Assembly (NCBI RefSeq): GCF_035222275.1
Contig: NW_026946360.1
Location: forward strand, 186,001 to 250,000
Length of the DNA: 64,000 nucleotides
Direction of reading: 5' to 3'
DNA from: Podospora bellae-mahoneyi
Taxonomy: Eukaryota; Ascomycota; Sordariomycetes; Sordariales; Podosporaceae
Below the pieces are notes generated by a model that was given only the letters and a program-made list of their open reading frames with translations, did not search any database and was not told the DNA's origin. Of the stretch, positions 21,554-34,700 are shown piece after piece (positions within the stretch are counted from its first letter, which is position 1; the number at the start of each line of letters is the position of its first letter). The translations under genes and the position numbers were made by a program.

Positions 21554-23238
21554 TCACGCCATATAAGCTCCCCTCGGCGCCATCACACCCGGGTCTTGAT
21601 GGTGTCTCCCATCATTCATTGCCCTTGGTGTTCCCAGTCTAGATTCCATATTCTCTAGTTGGACATACGGACCATGCGGATGCATCACCAAGGGACTCTC
21701 GTCTCTATATGCGCTGTTGCCATCAGTCACAGTCGTGGAGTACGTGACGCGTATCTTCTTTTGGCTAGTGCCACCAGATTGCCCTGAATTTCCACTCCTG
21801 AACTCCGGGTAGTATTTTGGCGTTGCGGAGTCCTTGGTAGCCCTGGTGGACTTTAAGAACGGAATGTATTGAGAGTTAAGCAGTGGCTTTACACTCGGGA
21901 GACAAGCACAGATGATACCGAGTGAGAGTTCAATGACAGAGAGGATTGCAAGATCCATCATATCAACTTTGGAATGACATGTTAGATTGCAAGCGGTTTC
22001 AGGGGTCATAATGCAGCAACTTACCAGTGGGATTCGTTGAGTGAACAAATTTGTCCACGACAGCAATTCGGCCGGCACTGACAATAACAACGCTGGGAAT
22101 AATTAGCACAGACTCGTACGAGACTTAACATAAGCTGGCTTACCAAAGTCCAACAGAAAACAAGATGCAACTCATGATCTTCTTCTTGCGATTCAAGTTC
22201 AACTTGGAAATGTAAGGCAGAGGAAGTGCAATGATAATAACATCGACTATGATGTCCTTGATACCGATGCCAACTGCCTCGCCGTAAAAGTCAAGACAGG
22301 TCCCTTCGTGCTCGCCATCCCAGCGGTCCCAAAAGTGACTGATGGGGCGGCACGGAAAGAGGACCAGCAGGATCAGAGCAAAGCAGCTGATGACATCCAG
22401 AACCAGAACTGCAATTCTGAGACGGCGGCCAGGGGTGTTCTCAAAGATGCGGAAATAAAACAGCATAATGGACACTCTGGAAACTGTCCTGGCCACACCA
22501 TAGAGAAACATGGCCACCCACATCAACAAGAAGATTCGTGTGATATTTTCATGTTTGATGGACCACATATCGGACCCCATGCCGATTTCATATACTTTTC
22601 GTGAGGAAGAGTCAGTAAAATACAATGAAATGAGGTGAGAAATCCAGACTCACAGTTCATCATGATTCCGAGAAGAGCAATCACGGAAGCCTGTTTGCTA
22701 CATGTCAGCGCATACGTCCGCACATTATTAACCCAACACTTACGACTCCCACGAAGCTCATAACGTCATCCCACCAGACGTGAACATTTCTCGCCTGTCT
22801 CGCAAGAAACCGAAGGCCGACAAAGATTGTGGTCAAGGCAGTGAAGGCGATGAAGATTCCTTTGGCGGAATGGTCGACATAAGGCTCAACGCCGCAGATA
22901 CCGGCCGTAATATTTCGGGTTGCTGTTTTATTGTCAGAATCTCGTGTCATCACAGACTGTGCGAACAGAAGTCTCACTGAGCCCTTCCCTGATTGTGCAG
23001 CTTCCAAGCACACATTGGCTAACTTGAGCGTTGTAAGCTGCATTGGTACACCGGCAGGCGTTATCGAGCGGTGAGCAAGTCGAGTTTGCCATGGCTGCTT
23101 GGATGCAGGCCAACTAGCTGCAAGTCAGTGTCTTGACGATTGGTTCAAAGGAAGGGAAGGGCCTCTGCTTACAGCACACGATGGCAGAGCAGCAATAGCC
23201 GCTGCCAAAGGGGATTGCCCTCCGTTCGGAGATTCCAT
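21554..23238 (-). CDS. CFEM-domain PTH11-type seven-helix receptor
   Basis: Seven exons (23173-23238, 22978-23113, 22744-22922, 22654-22690, 22144-22594, 22025-22092, 21554-21966) give 449 aa. The N-terminus forms a CFEM domain after splicing: LAAAIAALPSCALACIQAAM, then STCSPLDNACRCTNAAY and SQCVLGSCTIREGL, with at least seven cysteines in CFEM spacing. A membrane core follows, including GIFIAFTALTTIFVGLRFLA, RVSIMLFYFRIF, LVLDVISCFALILLVLF and DIIVDVIIIALPLPYISKL; the last two match fungal rhodopsin-like (PTH11) proteins. The C-terminal ~110 residues are polar and likely cytosolic. Magnaporthe Pth11 is such a receptor for surface and chemical cues. No classical signal peptide is obvious before the CFEM. 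It lies between the hydrolase and the P450 of the PKS cluster. Confidence 0.85.
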
Positions 23239-24487
23239 CACGATTGCTGGTGACTGCTTCAAAGTGGCAGAAGAGTAATCCCAACCTGGGCGTCACGCAC
23301 TCCTGATATCAACCGTTTCTTTGCCTTCCATATGTAAAAAAGCCGGCAAGAGACACACTCTAAAGTGTGTCTGCACTCTACTCCTGCCAAGTCTTTGCTT
23401 CTTCTTCGATCCCGCAAATAAACAGGAAAATCCAGCTGTGCCTTCTCGAAGCGTACAAAACCACACTGTTACGTCCCTCTCATCCAGCTTACAGCGGCAT
23501 AAGGAGGGTCCTTCGACGGGCCCCATTTACTGTCACATTAATGGCGGCATTTTGCGGCACAAGGGGCGGTTGAAACAACGAAAATACCTTGCGGGGCGTG
23601 ATGGGCGTGCATCAAGAAGTTTGTTGCAGTTGAGCGTGTCACAACATGAACGAGAAGAATGTTTTCGAGCTGAAAACTGATGACGACTACATGACCAATC
23701 CCGTAACATGGCCCAATCTGAGCAGGGCTTTCTGGTGCCGTAATCCGAGAATCCTTCTCAGGCCGCACTGTGGCACAACATCAACGTCTTGGAAGTCAGA
23801 CCTTTTATTGAATGTGAACAGCGTTGTTGCCAGGTAATATCACAAATGTCTATGATTGGCGAACCGATGTGATCCGTGCGCCAAGAGGGCACACAGGGCT
23901 AGGTAATTGGGGTCTACAACCTCAGTGCCCCCTTGGCATCTTTATAGGCGGAACGCGTGGTACGATCTACCTTCTGCGTTGCTTGTGGGTGATCATTAAG
24001 TGGCACCTAACCTAGGCGCTTATCAGACGCCATCACAACCCACACCAAATTGAGCGGAACAGGCGCACTGTGTGAGGTACCTTGAATGGATTCGTGTTCT
24101 AAGAGCGGCTCAAAGGGGCAAAACTGAACTACCTAGGTAGGTATCAATTAATGAAACTCCATGGTAATTAACACTTGCTGATTCAAGGAGAATATGAGAG
24201 TCTCAGGTGACTTGTGGACTCCAGGACTTTGACCCAGCTCAAACTTCTATTGTCTTTGATGTTATCCAGGACAGTCTTGGGCTATCAACGCAAGTACACA
24301 AGGTATGACAGCGGAGGATATCCAGTTGAAAGTGACTGAAAGCCATGGCAAAAGTCCCCCCAAAGAGCACTAAAATGATACCTACCTATTAAGCAATATT
24401 GTGTAACTCTACCTAGCGAATCTCGCTTGATGCATACTCTGCTTGCTTGGGTGAATAAAGCACAAAGATTCTATATTCACATCCAGC
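23239..24487. other. Intergenic, no gene seen
   Basis: 1.25 kb between the receptor start and the 3' end of the P450 gene. Frames are short and unconvincing. A palindromic ACCTAGGT lies at 24131-24138. Confidence 0.5.
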
Positions 24488-27400
24488 CTAGAATATATCA
24501 ACCGCATACCTGTGCCTTCTTGTACTCGCCCACCACTCTTCAACCTGCGCCTCCGTAAGATCTTGGCCCTTCTGCTTCTGCACACTCTCAACATACATCC
24601 TCTTGAGTACATCCTTCACACCCTCGTTCACAAGCCTGCTGCCACAAACATACATTCTTGCTCCCTGTTCCCACAGGTCCATCACCCGAACTCGCTCCAG
24701 CCAAAGTCTATCCTGAACATACTTGCACCCTGCACTTTCTGTATTCTCCGTGTTTTGGGAGAAAGCGTAGAAAATGTTGACTCTCGCAGCCAAAGCCCAC
24801 TCTCTCAAGGTATCCGCGTAGATTTTGTCAGCAGGGGACCGACAGCCAACAAAGAGCATGGCAGGTGGCATTTTGGTCTCAAGCACTGAACCCTGCCTCA
24901 ACAGCTCAAATCTGTGTTGCAAGAATCCCCTGAAAGGAGCAAGGCCTGCACCAGCACAAACCATGATCACGGGTGTTGCTCCAGGCCCATAAAAAACAGG
25001 CCGAAATGCGGCATGACTGGGTTTCACTGTAACGGACAACGTATCTCCTTCTTTGAGCGCAGACAGGAAGTTGGAAGCGAGGCCGTAAGTGATGATTTGA
25101 CTAAACCGAGGATGGGATAGACCTGGGTGCTGCAAGACAGACCAAGTCAAAGTACATCTTGACGGCGATGATAATGGCGAGGATGAAATAGAGTAAGGTC
25201 TGGGTTTGAGTGGTGGGAGGAGGCCTATTAGGGCGGACATGGGAAGGTTGCCAATCTTGACAGCCTCTAGAATCTGAAGGAGAGACGGACGACGAGTCAA
25301 GACATTGGTTCTGTTGCCTTCTTCGAGGATCGAGTCTAGGGCCTGCTTGTCCTCTGCCACTTCGCAGCAATCCCTGAGAAGCTCCAGTTGCTATTTTCGT
25401 TAGCAAACAAGCTGCCGATGTCATGAACAAAAACATACCTTAACAGTGGCTGGCTGATTCAGATCCAAATGATGAGAAAGGAGGTCTTTTGCCAGGAGTG
25501 GCACACCAGTAGGTAGCGGGGTTGAAGCCGAGCTCTCTAGTTCAAGTACATCGTCCTCTTTGAGCCCTAAGGCTGTGAGCGCTCTTTTGACAAGCTCCAG
25601 GGGGTTGCGCGGCAGTATCTCGAGATAGCCGCCGACCTCGTAGTTGTGCCGCTCCGGAAGCTCAAGTTCAAGATGGTATTTCGGTCGAACTTCATCGTCA
25701 GTAAGCTGGTAGACCTTCTTCACAATCGCGCTAACACCCGTCTGAATAGGCTGAAAAGTAGGTTTTTGATGCACAACCGCAACACGCAATGCTTCATCTG
25801 TGGTTCCAGGAGTGATGCCGTGAAGGTTCGCAACACACGGCCAAAAGTCACTGGCCTGCCACGTCACAAACTGGGCGAGCACATCGCCCTCGGCAGCATC
25901 TGCACTTCCCTTTGCCGCGATGGATTTCGCACCGTGTTTCTCCAAGAGAGCAAAGATAAGATTTGGGATACGCTGAAAGGTGTCCCTCCATTCCCCTATT
26001 CCCTCTAGGTTAGCCCGCATGATGGAAAACAGTAAACAAAAACGTACGGTTGCCACACCCAAAAACCACAAATTCAACGCCCGTCAAGGAGTTTGGACTC
26101 AATGCTGAGATCCAGTCAATGAACTTGGCCCCGTTGCTTGTGGGCTGTCCGTCATAAGACGAGCTAATGAATACAGACAAAACTCCCGGCCTGAGACTCC
26201 CGGTGGCTTCATCAAGAGCCGCTGCTGTGCACTGGAAACCTCTCTGAATAGCTGACTTTGCTAGGTTATTGGCAAGCTCCATTGATGTTCCCATGTTGGA
26301 GCCGTAGTAGACAATGATCGGTTTTAGGTCATTGACGCCTGAAAATACGTTATCTGTGGCTGGAGCGGGTTTTCCGATGGTGTCCTCGTGCACAACGCCC
26401 TGGGTAGTCGACAAAGCATCGACTCCAGGTCTTAGTTTGGCGTGTATAAAGAGGTTTGCTGGCTTGATACTTGCTGCTTGTTTGATGGTGAGTTTGTACT
26501 CTGGGTCCGCGAATGAGAAGTCGAATTTCTGAAAGAGAAGTGCAACGGCAATGGTGGCTTCCTGGAAGGCGAATTCATTCCCAATACAGGATCGTTGCCC
26601 ATTTCCGAATGGCTAAGCGAATCGGCGATGTTAGATAATACTGAAGAGCAAGAGCCTCAGGGGTAAACAAACCTTCCATGCGTTGGGTGGTAATTTCGCA
26701 AAGTTCTTGTCCAACATTCTTTCAGGGTTAAAGTCTTCGGCATTCTCACCCCAAACAGAAGCATCTCGATGAAGATGGTGAAGCAAAATAAGAATGGTCT
26801 GCGGCCCGTCGAGCTCCCACTTATGTCCCAGTACGATCGGGCCATCTACATCCACTGGCTTGACAGCTAGAACGGGAACCGTAGGTTGCAGCCGAAGTGC
26901 TTCTCTCAGGCAAGCCTTGGTGTACGACAACTTGTTCAGATGCTCGGGGGCCAAAGGATCACCACCCACCACCCTATCGATCTCCTCTCGTAGCGTTGCG
27001 TATACCTTTGGGTTTGCCATAAGGTAGTAAAGCAGAAACGCAAGCAAATTGCCAGTTGTCTCTGATCCTACAACACAAAAGCATCAATAAAAGCTAAAAA
27101 CACATAAGTGACCGGAACAAAACATACCAGCAATCAGAAACGCCATCATGTTGTTTATAATGCAATCATCTGTCAAGGAATTACCTGTGGCCGGGTCTTT
27201 GCCGTTCACTAGGGCATTCAACAAATCCTTCTTCTGGGATGGGTTTGCTCTGCGGTGACTGATCACCTCGTGGGCGAGTTTGCGTAGAAAAGCGTTATTC
27301 TCGTCGAACTTGCGATTTGCAGACCACTGCAGTTTGGTAAACCACGCTGGTCTGGCAGCCCGCACTGTGACTTCGGAAAATATGCCGTTCAAGGCATTGA

Positions 27401-28129
27401 CAAGCTTGTGGGGCTCATCCGCATCTCGAGACAAAGAGTTGAATCGTGTGTCCATCGCACATCTCGACCCAGTTTTAGCACGCAAACAGCCCTGGGTAAT
27501 AGACCTGAGAAGAGACCTACAGCGCAAGTGTGTCCAACGCAAGACTTTGCAAATCTGCTGCGACGTCGATAGCAGTCGTGGGCCCCGAATGAATCCACTT
27601 CTGCACGAGCTGAGAGCCAATATCACGCATCTCTGTCGCAATTGTCAGTCATGGCACGCAGAGTCTAGAGAACCAGCGGCCGAACTTACCGCCAAACATT
27701 TGTTTGATGGCCAAGGGTCCAAAAGCAGGAACCAAGGTGCGATGTGCAATCGCCCAGTTTTCCTCATGGTGGAAGGCGGTGATGAGGCTGTCATGAATCA
27801 CGTCTCTCATGCGCATCACGGTCCCAACGGGATACTTGATGAACTCCTTCCGGGACAAGACTTCATTGATGAGTCCATAGCTGGAAATGATTATGACATT
27901 GGCGACGCCGAGTTTCAAGCGGTAGATTGGTCCTGTGTTTGGTTCAGCTACAGTGGGAAACATTATTGTAAAAGCAGTTCGGCGTACCATAAGAGTCAGC
28001 GAGCTCATTCAGACTTCTAACAGTGTTTTTGACATCGATGTCTCGAATATTCCCCAACAGTGGGAGCGGTGACGGACCAGGGATAGACTCCCGTTTGTCA
28101 ACGGCGACAGCAACATTGTGCGTGGCCAT
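24488..28129 (-). CDS. CYP505-type P450-NADPH reductase fusion (P450 BM3 class)
   Basis: Eight exons (27988-28129, 27690-27932, 27521-27632, 27128-27462, 26673-27067, 26048-26612, 25439-25995, 24488-25390) give 1083 aa, the usual CYP505 length. The P450 half starts ESIPGPSPLPLLGNI and has the I-helix AGSETTGN and K-helix LREALRLQP. The haem loop is PFGNGQRSCIGNEFAF, with Cys418 as the iron ligand. The reductase half has FMN binding (YYGSNMGTSMELA), FAD (RPYSISSSPL) and NADPH (CAGAGLAPFRGFL, MYVCGSRLVNEGV) sites and ends RHRYAVDIF. No break is seen. Relatives hydroxylate fatty acids near the omega end; Fum6 of the fumonisin cluster is a CYP505 that hydroxylates a polyketide. It is divergent from the MFS gene and probably oxidises the PKS product. 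Confidence 0.93.
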
Positions 28130-28904
28130 GTCGATGTCTCGTTGCCAAAAGGTTAACTAGTGAGCGCTCAAGATAAAAGCAGCTTGTCGAGCAATCTAGC
28201 GTCTGTACTGGTTTGCCTCTGGGCCAATATTTCCGGTGTTCCAATCTCTTCAACTCCAGCCGTGGTTCTGGTCGGGTCGGCTGAGGGGTTGGTTGACAAC
28301 GGCGAGGACACGGCAGGAGAGACATTCAGTACAGTAAATGCGGCACTGTGTCAGGTATTCTGTGCCGCATCCCAGTGTCTCATGGTCCATTTAATGTGGC
28401 GTAATAGATTATTTGTCCACCCATACTCCTGAGTTGAGCGGGCACACCACATCACCTCTTTCGCAGGCCGATAACGAACACAATGGGTTCCTAGCCACCG
28501 CCTTGCGCCTCATGGGTGCGGTTCCTTATCTGACCATCTGCATGCGAATCTGCGCCTTTGTTGCATTGCACGCGCGTGTGTTCCAGAGACACCGAATGGT
28601 TGGGCGCAGCGTTAGAATCGAGTTCCACGCAAGCTCTGATGGGGCAAAATCGACAATCAAGTATCTTGCGCCGTGTTTTCATTTATTTTGCCGAGTTAAC
28701 CTTCCTCATCTGGCAGATGCAGTAAACTGCAAACTGTTGGTCATCATGGCAGCTTCACCCAAGCCGAGGCATCTTCAAGGAAGAAAGCAGCCTCAGTCCT
28801 ACATAACTTCAAGGCCAAGGACAACCACTCTTTTGCTGGCGATGTTGGGTGTCCTTCTCCCTCCTGTCTGATTTGATACTGATTTTTGATTCTAAGCGAT
28901 CTCA
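28130..28904. promoter_or_regulatory. Bidirectional promoter region of P450 and MFS genes
   Basis: The two start codons (28129 minus, 28905 plus) face away from each other across 775 bp without a convincing gene. Shared control is inferred from the layout; no factor-binding site is claimed. Confidence 0.45.
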
Positions 28905-30793
28905 ATGAAAATGGCACAGCAATCACTCCACGATGCCAGCCAACCTCCAGCTCATCTCGTAACGGACCAACAGAGTAGCGTCGAACGCAGCGAAGAGGCG
29001 GGGGGAGAGCTAAACACATGGAAGGCCGGGAGACAGGAGTGGATGATTCTGTTGACACTGTCCATTATCTCTTTCATCATTGCTGTAAGCACATAGCAGC
29101 CATCTCCCTGCGCATTTGCTGACTGTCCGTCAGGTTGATGTGATGATTCTGATTCCAGCACTGCCTGTTTGTTCTCTCTCCTGACCAAAAAATGGCAGTG
29201 GCACTGACACAGCAGGCCAGACACTCGCCCATGAACTCGGCGGTACGTCTGCAGCAACTTTTTGGACAGGCACATCTTTTCTACTGGCCAACGCAGCACT
29301 TGTTCCCTGCATTGGCGCCGTGTCTGACATCTTTGGTCGCCGTGAGCTGCTCATGGTGTCGCTTCTTTTCTTTACCATGGGGACAGTAGTATGTTGCACA
29401 TCCTACACCATGACCCAGCTGCTGGCCGGCCGAACCTTGCAAGGTGTTGGGGCCGGGGGCATCCAGACAATGTCCTACATCATCGTGTCGGACATCGTGC
29501 CTCTCAGGCAGAGACCAAAATACGGCAACTTCACCTTGTTGGCCTGGGGCTTAGGCGCCATCTGTGGTCCTGTCCTTGGCGGTGTGATTACTGAGCACAC
29601 AACATGGAGGGTATGTTTCAATTGATCATTTTCACGAGGCAGCAATGCTGACAACAAAACCAGTGGCTCTTTTACATCAACTTTCCCATCTGCGCTCTTG
29701 GGCTCTTGATTGTTCCTCTCACAGTCAATCTCAGGCCAGAGAAGAAGAGAACTTTTGCGGAGAACCTTGCCGCTGTTGACTGGGCTGGTGGTGTTTTATT
29801 CATCGCCAGTATCTCAAGCTTCTTGGTCGGGCTCACTTGGGCAGGAATCCAATTTCCGTGGAACTCCTATCAAACATTTGTGCCAATCATCGTGGGTGCG
29901 GTTGGCCTGTTGCTAACGGTGGTTTATGAGAAACGCGTCCCTGTTTTCCCATTTTTGAGGGTCTCAGTCTTTAACAGCCTGTCTGCGGTGCTTGTTTACA
30001 TCTGCACCACAGTTCATGGATTTCTGGTGCGTCACCCACCCCTGAACCCCTATCTGAGAGCCCCACACTAATAACGTCAAAGCTCTTCTCGCACCTGTTT
30101 TACATCATGTTCTATTACCAGTCCATCAAGGCCATAAACCCGACAATAGTGGCTGTCATCATGGTGGCGGTAAACCTGATTCTTTTTCCCGCCAGCATCG
30201 TCACGGGCCTGATGATTACACGGTTTGGGTCATTTTTATGGGCTGTTTGGGGTGGGCTGGCAGTGACAACATTGGGGAATGGTCTGTTATTCCTCTTGGA
30301 CCGAGACCGTTCAGTGGTAGCCACTGTCTTTATCTTGCTTATTTCCAGCATCGGCCAGGGACTTTTGCTCAGCGCGCTCAACGTGGCTACGCAGACCATG
30401 GCCAAGACAGTTGATGTCGCGTATGCAGTCACCATGTTCATGTTTATGCGGACACTCGGCATGTGTTTGGGAGTTGCCTTGGGCGGCACAACGTTCCAAA
30501 ATGTGCTGCTGAGAGCACTTGAGGAAAGGAAAGTCGCTGATGCTCTCGTCATTGCAGTTGATGCAGAGTCATTTGTGGCGAGACTCCACGCCATGCAAAG
30601 CGGTCCCACAAAGGATGCGATACTAGAGTCCTATGTGAAAGGGTTTCATGGAGTATTCAGCTTGTTGGTGGCTCTCTCAGCGTCGTGCTTATTGGCAAGT
30701 TTCTTCATGAAACACCACACCCTAGATAGGAAGTTGGATTCCGAACATAAACTGCAGGGCAGGCATTATCCAAAGGGAGATGTGAGCGCCTAG
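28905..30793 (+). CDS. MFS drug:H+ antiporter, DHA2-like (14-helix type)
   Basis: Five exons (28905-29084, 29134-29166, 29221-29610, 29664-30026, 30083-30793) give 558 aa. After a ~45-residue polar N-terminus the first helix is ILLTLSIISFIIAVDVMILI. Motifs follow in order: TLAHELGG, motif A GAVSDIFGRRELL, motif B LLAGRTLQGVGAGG and motif C LAWGLGAICGPVLGGVI. The number of hydrophobic blocks fits 14 helices. Exon 2 is only 33 nt and encodes the end of helix 1; the acceptor at 29220 restores the family reading ALPTLAHEL. DHA2 proteins pump small molecules out of the cell using the proton gradient. Sitting between the P450 and the PKS, it most likely exports or confers tolerance to the cluster product. 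Confidence 0.92.
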
Positions 30794-31776
30794 GCTGCCA
30801 GCATGTCGAATAGAACAGCGAATTGGCCAACCATTCGAACTCAGTTTGCCAATCGAGCGTAGCAATCATGTAGGTATGTTGAAGGGCACCGCTTAATATC
30901 CAATCGACGTTGATTGACTACGCCACTGGCCAGCATACCGGCCAGGAGTGCATGATGGCACATGTCCCGGGTATCCCTGCTGTATCACAGGGCGGGAGGA
31001 TTCTTCATCTGACTGCCACATAGTTTCGGTGACTCGGTCCGCCAAGTAAACCTGATATCGAGGTCCCTTCATTTGGTGATGACTATCATGATTGGTTATC
31101 AGCCCTACGCGCCCCGATTACCATAGCAATGGGTTGCTTATTCCGGTAGAAGCAGAACTGTGGCAAAATCAATATTGAGAGGCCAACGACCCGCCCTTCA
31201 CGCACCACCGGATGCATCAGTTGTGTGAAGAGAGGCGTAGATATCAGCCTTCTCTACCCGACGATTGCTGAGCCCTACCAAGACTTTCCTAGTGTCCATT
31301 CAAGTTGATGGTATCATGGAATCACTGTTCGTCGACTGGCAGTTCGGGTAGTATCTAGGGAGTATACCCGCCTTTATCCCACGGCAAGGTTGACACATCT
31401 CCGGAATGGCTCGCTTTGCTGCGCCTGTTCCTTCCCGAGTGCGAGTGGGAATAGGAACCTGGCGTTGGATCACGGCTCCTCCTCACCTTCCGGCAGTCGA
31501 GACAGCTCGGTATGCGGAGGAGCTGCCTGTTTTGGGCTGCAAGTCCGGTTCTTACAGGCTGACAGATTGTTGTTCGTTCTCCAGGGCAGATGCCCGAACT
31601 ACCTTACACACCGGCTTCAAAGAGGCTTGTAGGGTCGAAGTATCTCATTTTCAGGCACATCATGTGAGGAAATGTCTTCGCACCACTATATAGAGACCGC
31701 TCTAGCTTCGCCGTAGACTCAACGCCCTAGGTCTGCCTACCTAGTCATCGTACCTCTCTGCTATCTCAACGCCATC
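30794..31776. promoter_or_regulatory. Upstream region of the PKS gene
   Basis: No gene is seen in this 983-bp gap. A TATA-like octamer CTATATAG lies at 31686-31693, 84 bp before the PKS start codon, in a plausible core-promoter position. Confidence 0.45.
31686..31693 (+). promoter_or_regulatory. TATA-like element of the PKS gene
   Basis: CTATATAG sits 84 bp upstream of the PKS ATG. The call rests on sequence and position alone. Confidence 0.4.
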
Positions 31777-34700
31777 ATGCATCTCAACCAAGCACCTCCG
31801 GCTCTGACCGGCCTCAAGCATCTTCTCTCCGCTGAGATTGGCGTCAAGGAGATCATCAGCAAGACACCCAACTCCGGCTCGGATGCAGGCTCGGTCACAA
31901 CAGCCTATGATGATATCCCTACTTCAATCATGACGGCGGATGCTCTTTCTGCTGCCATATCAGACTCCAAGCTTGAAAGCAACAATCCCTCAGTTCCAGT
32001 GGCAATCTGCGGCATGGCTATGCGCCTGCCTGGAGGCATCACATCCTCCGAGCAGTTCTGGGATCTGCTGGTTAACAAGCGTGACGCTCGTAGTCGCATT
32101 CCAACCTCACGCTACGATGTGGATAGTTTCCTCTCTTCCACCGGCAAGAGTGGAACGGTCAACACAACTCATGGTTACTTTTTGGACCGCGACCTTACCC
32201 AGTTTGACGCTTCGTTGTTGTCCATGACGAGGAACGAAGTCGAAAAGCTGGATCCTCAACAACTGTTGCTCCTGGAAATCACCAGGGAATGCCTTGAGAA
32301 TGCAGGCGAAACGGACTGGAGAGGCAAACGGATTGGTTGCTATGTGGGAACCTTTGGACAAGATTGGTTTGAGATGCAATCCAGAGATACCCAGGAGGCC
32401 GGACCCTACCGGATCACTGGAACAGAAGATTTCTTGTTGGCCAACAGAATCTCGTACGAGTATGACTTCAAGGGGCCAAGCTTCATCGTCAAGACTGCTT
32501 GCTCAAGCTCACTGATTTGCCTTGATCTGGCTACCAAGGCAATACAGAACGAGGACATCTCCAGCGCCATTGTCGGAGGTTCCAACTTGATCATGAACAT
32601 GAACAGTGAGTTCCTCAACACCCAAGAAAAACAGAAGCTAACAGTTCATAGTGACTCAGGCTCTTGCTGAACAGGGAGTTCTCAGCCCAAATGGCTCATG
32701 TCGGACCTTTGACGCTGACGCTGACGGCTATGCCCGAGGCGAGGCTGTCAACATGATCTACCTCAAGCGCCTCGATGAGGCCATCAGGGATGGCAACCCC
32801 ATCCGTGCCATCATCAGAGGAACAGCAACCAACTTCGACGGCAAGACGCAAGGCATTGCGCAGCCCAGTTCCAAAAGCCACGAGGCATTGATACGAGACT
32901 GTTACAACAAAGCGGGTATTAGCGACTTCACCCGGACGGCCATGGTAGAGGCACATGGCACAGGCACAAAGACTGGAGACCCCATCGAGACAACCGCCAT
33001 TGCCAACGTCTTTTACGAAAAGGGTGTATACATCGGCTCTGTCAAGCCGAACCTGGGCCACGCCGAGGGTGCTTCTGGCCTAACTGGCGTCATCAAGAGT
33101 GTTCTGGCGCTTGAGCACAAAGTCATTCCTCCCAATATCAAGTTTGACAAGCCGAACCCAAAGAGTAAGTCCTATGCCGTGCAGTCTTCCGACATTTAGC
33201 TAACCTGAATTGTTGCAGTTCCGTTCGAAAAGGGCCTTCGAGTGCCGGTGGAACCGACCCCTTGGCCCCGAGACCGCCACGAACGTATCAGCGTCAGCAG
33301 CTTTGGAATAGGCGGCGCTAATGCCCGTAAGTGTGTGCTCATTTGGTGGCGAGACAAACAGCTAACTTTATCCGCAAGATGTCATCCTGGACTCGGCAAA
33401 CTCCTTTTCGGTTCCCATGGTTTTGACCAGTCCCAAGTTGGCGCCCAGACTCCTGGTTGTCACGGGTAGCCTTCCTGACTCCGTCCTCAAGGGAGCCCGA
33501 GACATTATCGACTATCTTGACAAACATGTTGACTCTGTGGGGGACTTGGCTTATACCCTTGGAGAGCGGCGGGAACATCTCGATTTCCGTTCATACGCAG
33601 TGGCAGTTGAAAGCGCACTCACTGTGTTTGCCGCGCCCCAAAAGGCGGCCAGTACCCCTTCGGGTGTCGTTTTTGCATTCAATGGCCAGGGCAGCCAGTG
33701 GGCCAGTATGGGATCAACATTGATTTCCAGTTTTCCCTCTGCCTCGGACGACCTCGATATCATGGACAAGGTGTTGTCAGACTTGCCATCTCCGCCGGCA
33801 TGGTCTCTGAGAGACGAACTTTTACGCCCCAAAGAGACAAGCAATGTCAACAAGGCAGAGTTCTCGCAACCTCTCTGCACAGCCGTTCAGATCATCATTG
33901 TTAACCTGCTGAGAAAGTTTGGAGTCGTCCCGGCAGGTGTCGTCGGTCATTCGAGCGGAGAGATTGCTGCGGCATATGCTGCCTCCGCCTTAGACATGCA
34001 AGAGGCCATCGTTGCTGCGTATCTGCGAGGTTTTGTCATGAAACAGCAGACCGGCCAGAAAGGAGCCATGGCCGCTGTTGGATTGGGCAAAGACGGGGTG
34101 GACCTGTTTCTCGTCCCTGGCGTGGTGGTTGCCTGCGAAAATAGTCCAACCAGCGTGACATTGTCCGGCGACGCGGACAAGATTGACCAAGTCATCGCCG
34201 AGATCAAAGAGGAAGCCCCTGATGTGTTTGTAAGAAAACTGGTGGTGGAGATGGCGTACCACTCCCGTAGGCTTGTCCATGTGATTCCACCAAAGAAAAT
34301 AAGCTGACAGAACTCTAGATCACATGAAGAGCGTTGGCGAGACATACGAAACAATGCTTCGTCCTTTTGTTTCAAGCAAGTCGCCCTCGGTGCCGTTCTT
34401 CTCAACGGTCACCAACAAAATCCTTGACCAGGGAGGATCTCTGGATGCTTCGTACTGGAGAAGCAATCTGGAATCACCAGTGCTGTTCAACACGGCTGTT
34501 CAAACTGCCCTTGCTCATTTTCCCGACAGCATTATTGCCGAAATTGGACCTCATTCGGCGCTTGCTGGTCCTCTCAGACAGATCATCCAGACCTTTCAGC
34601 CAAACAAGGTCGAATACCTCCCTACTTTGGTCAGAGGCCAAGATGGGACTATCAACATGCTAACGTTTGCCGGCGAGCTATTCACAAGAGGCTTCAAGCT

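Noticed and set aside
24011-31731. Repeated CCTAGG/ACCTAGGT words near the P450 and PKS genes as a possible cluster regulator site
   Set aside because: A rough count over the window finds CCTAGG no more often than expected for a six-base word, and it also occurs far from the cluster (for example 2752, 10664, 52653).
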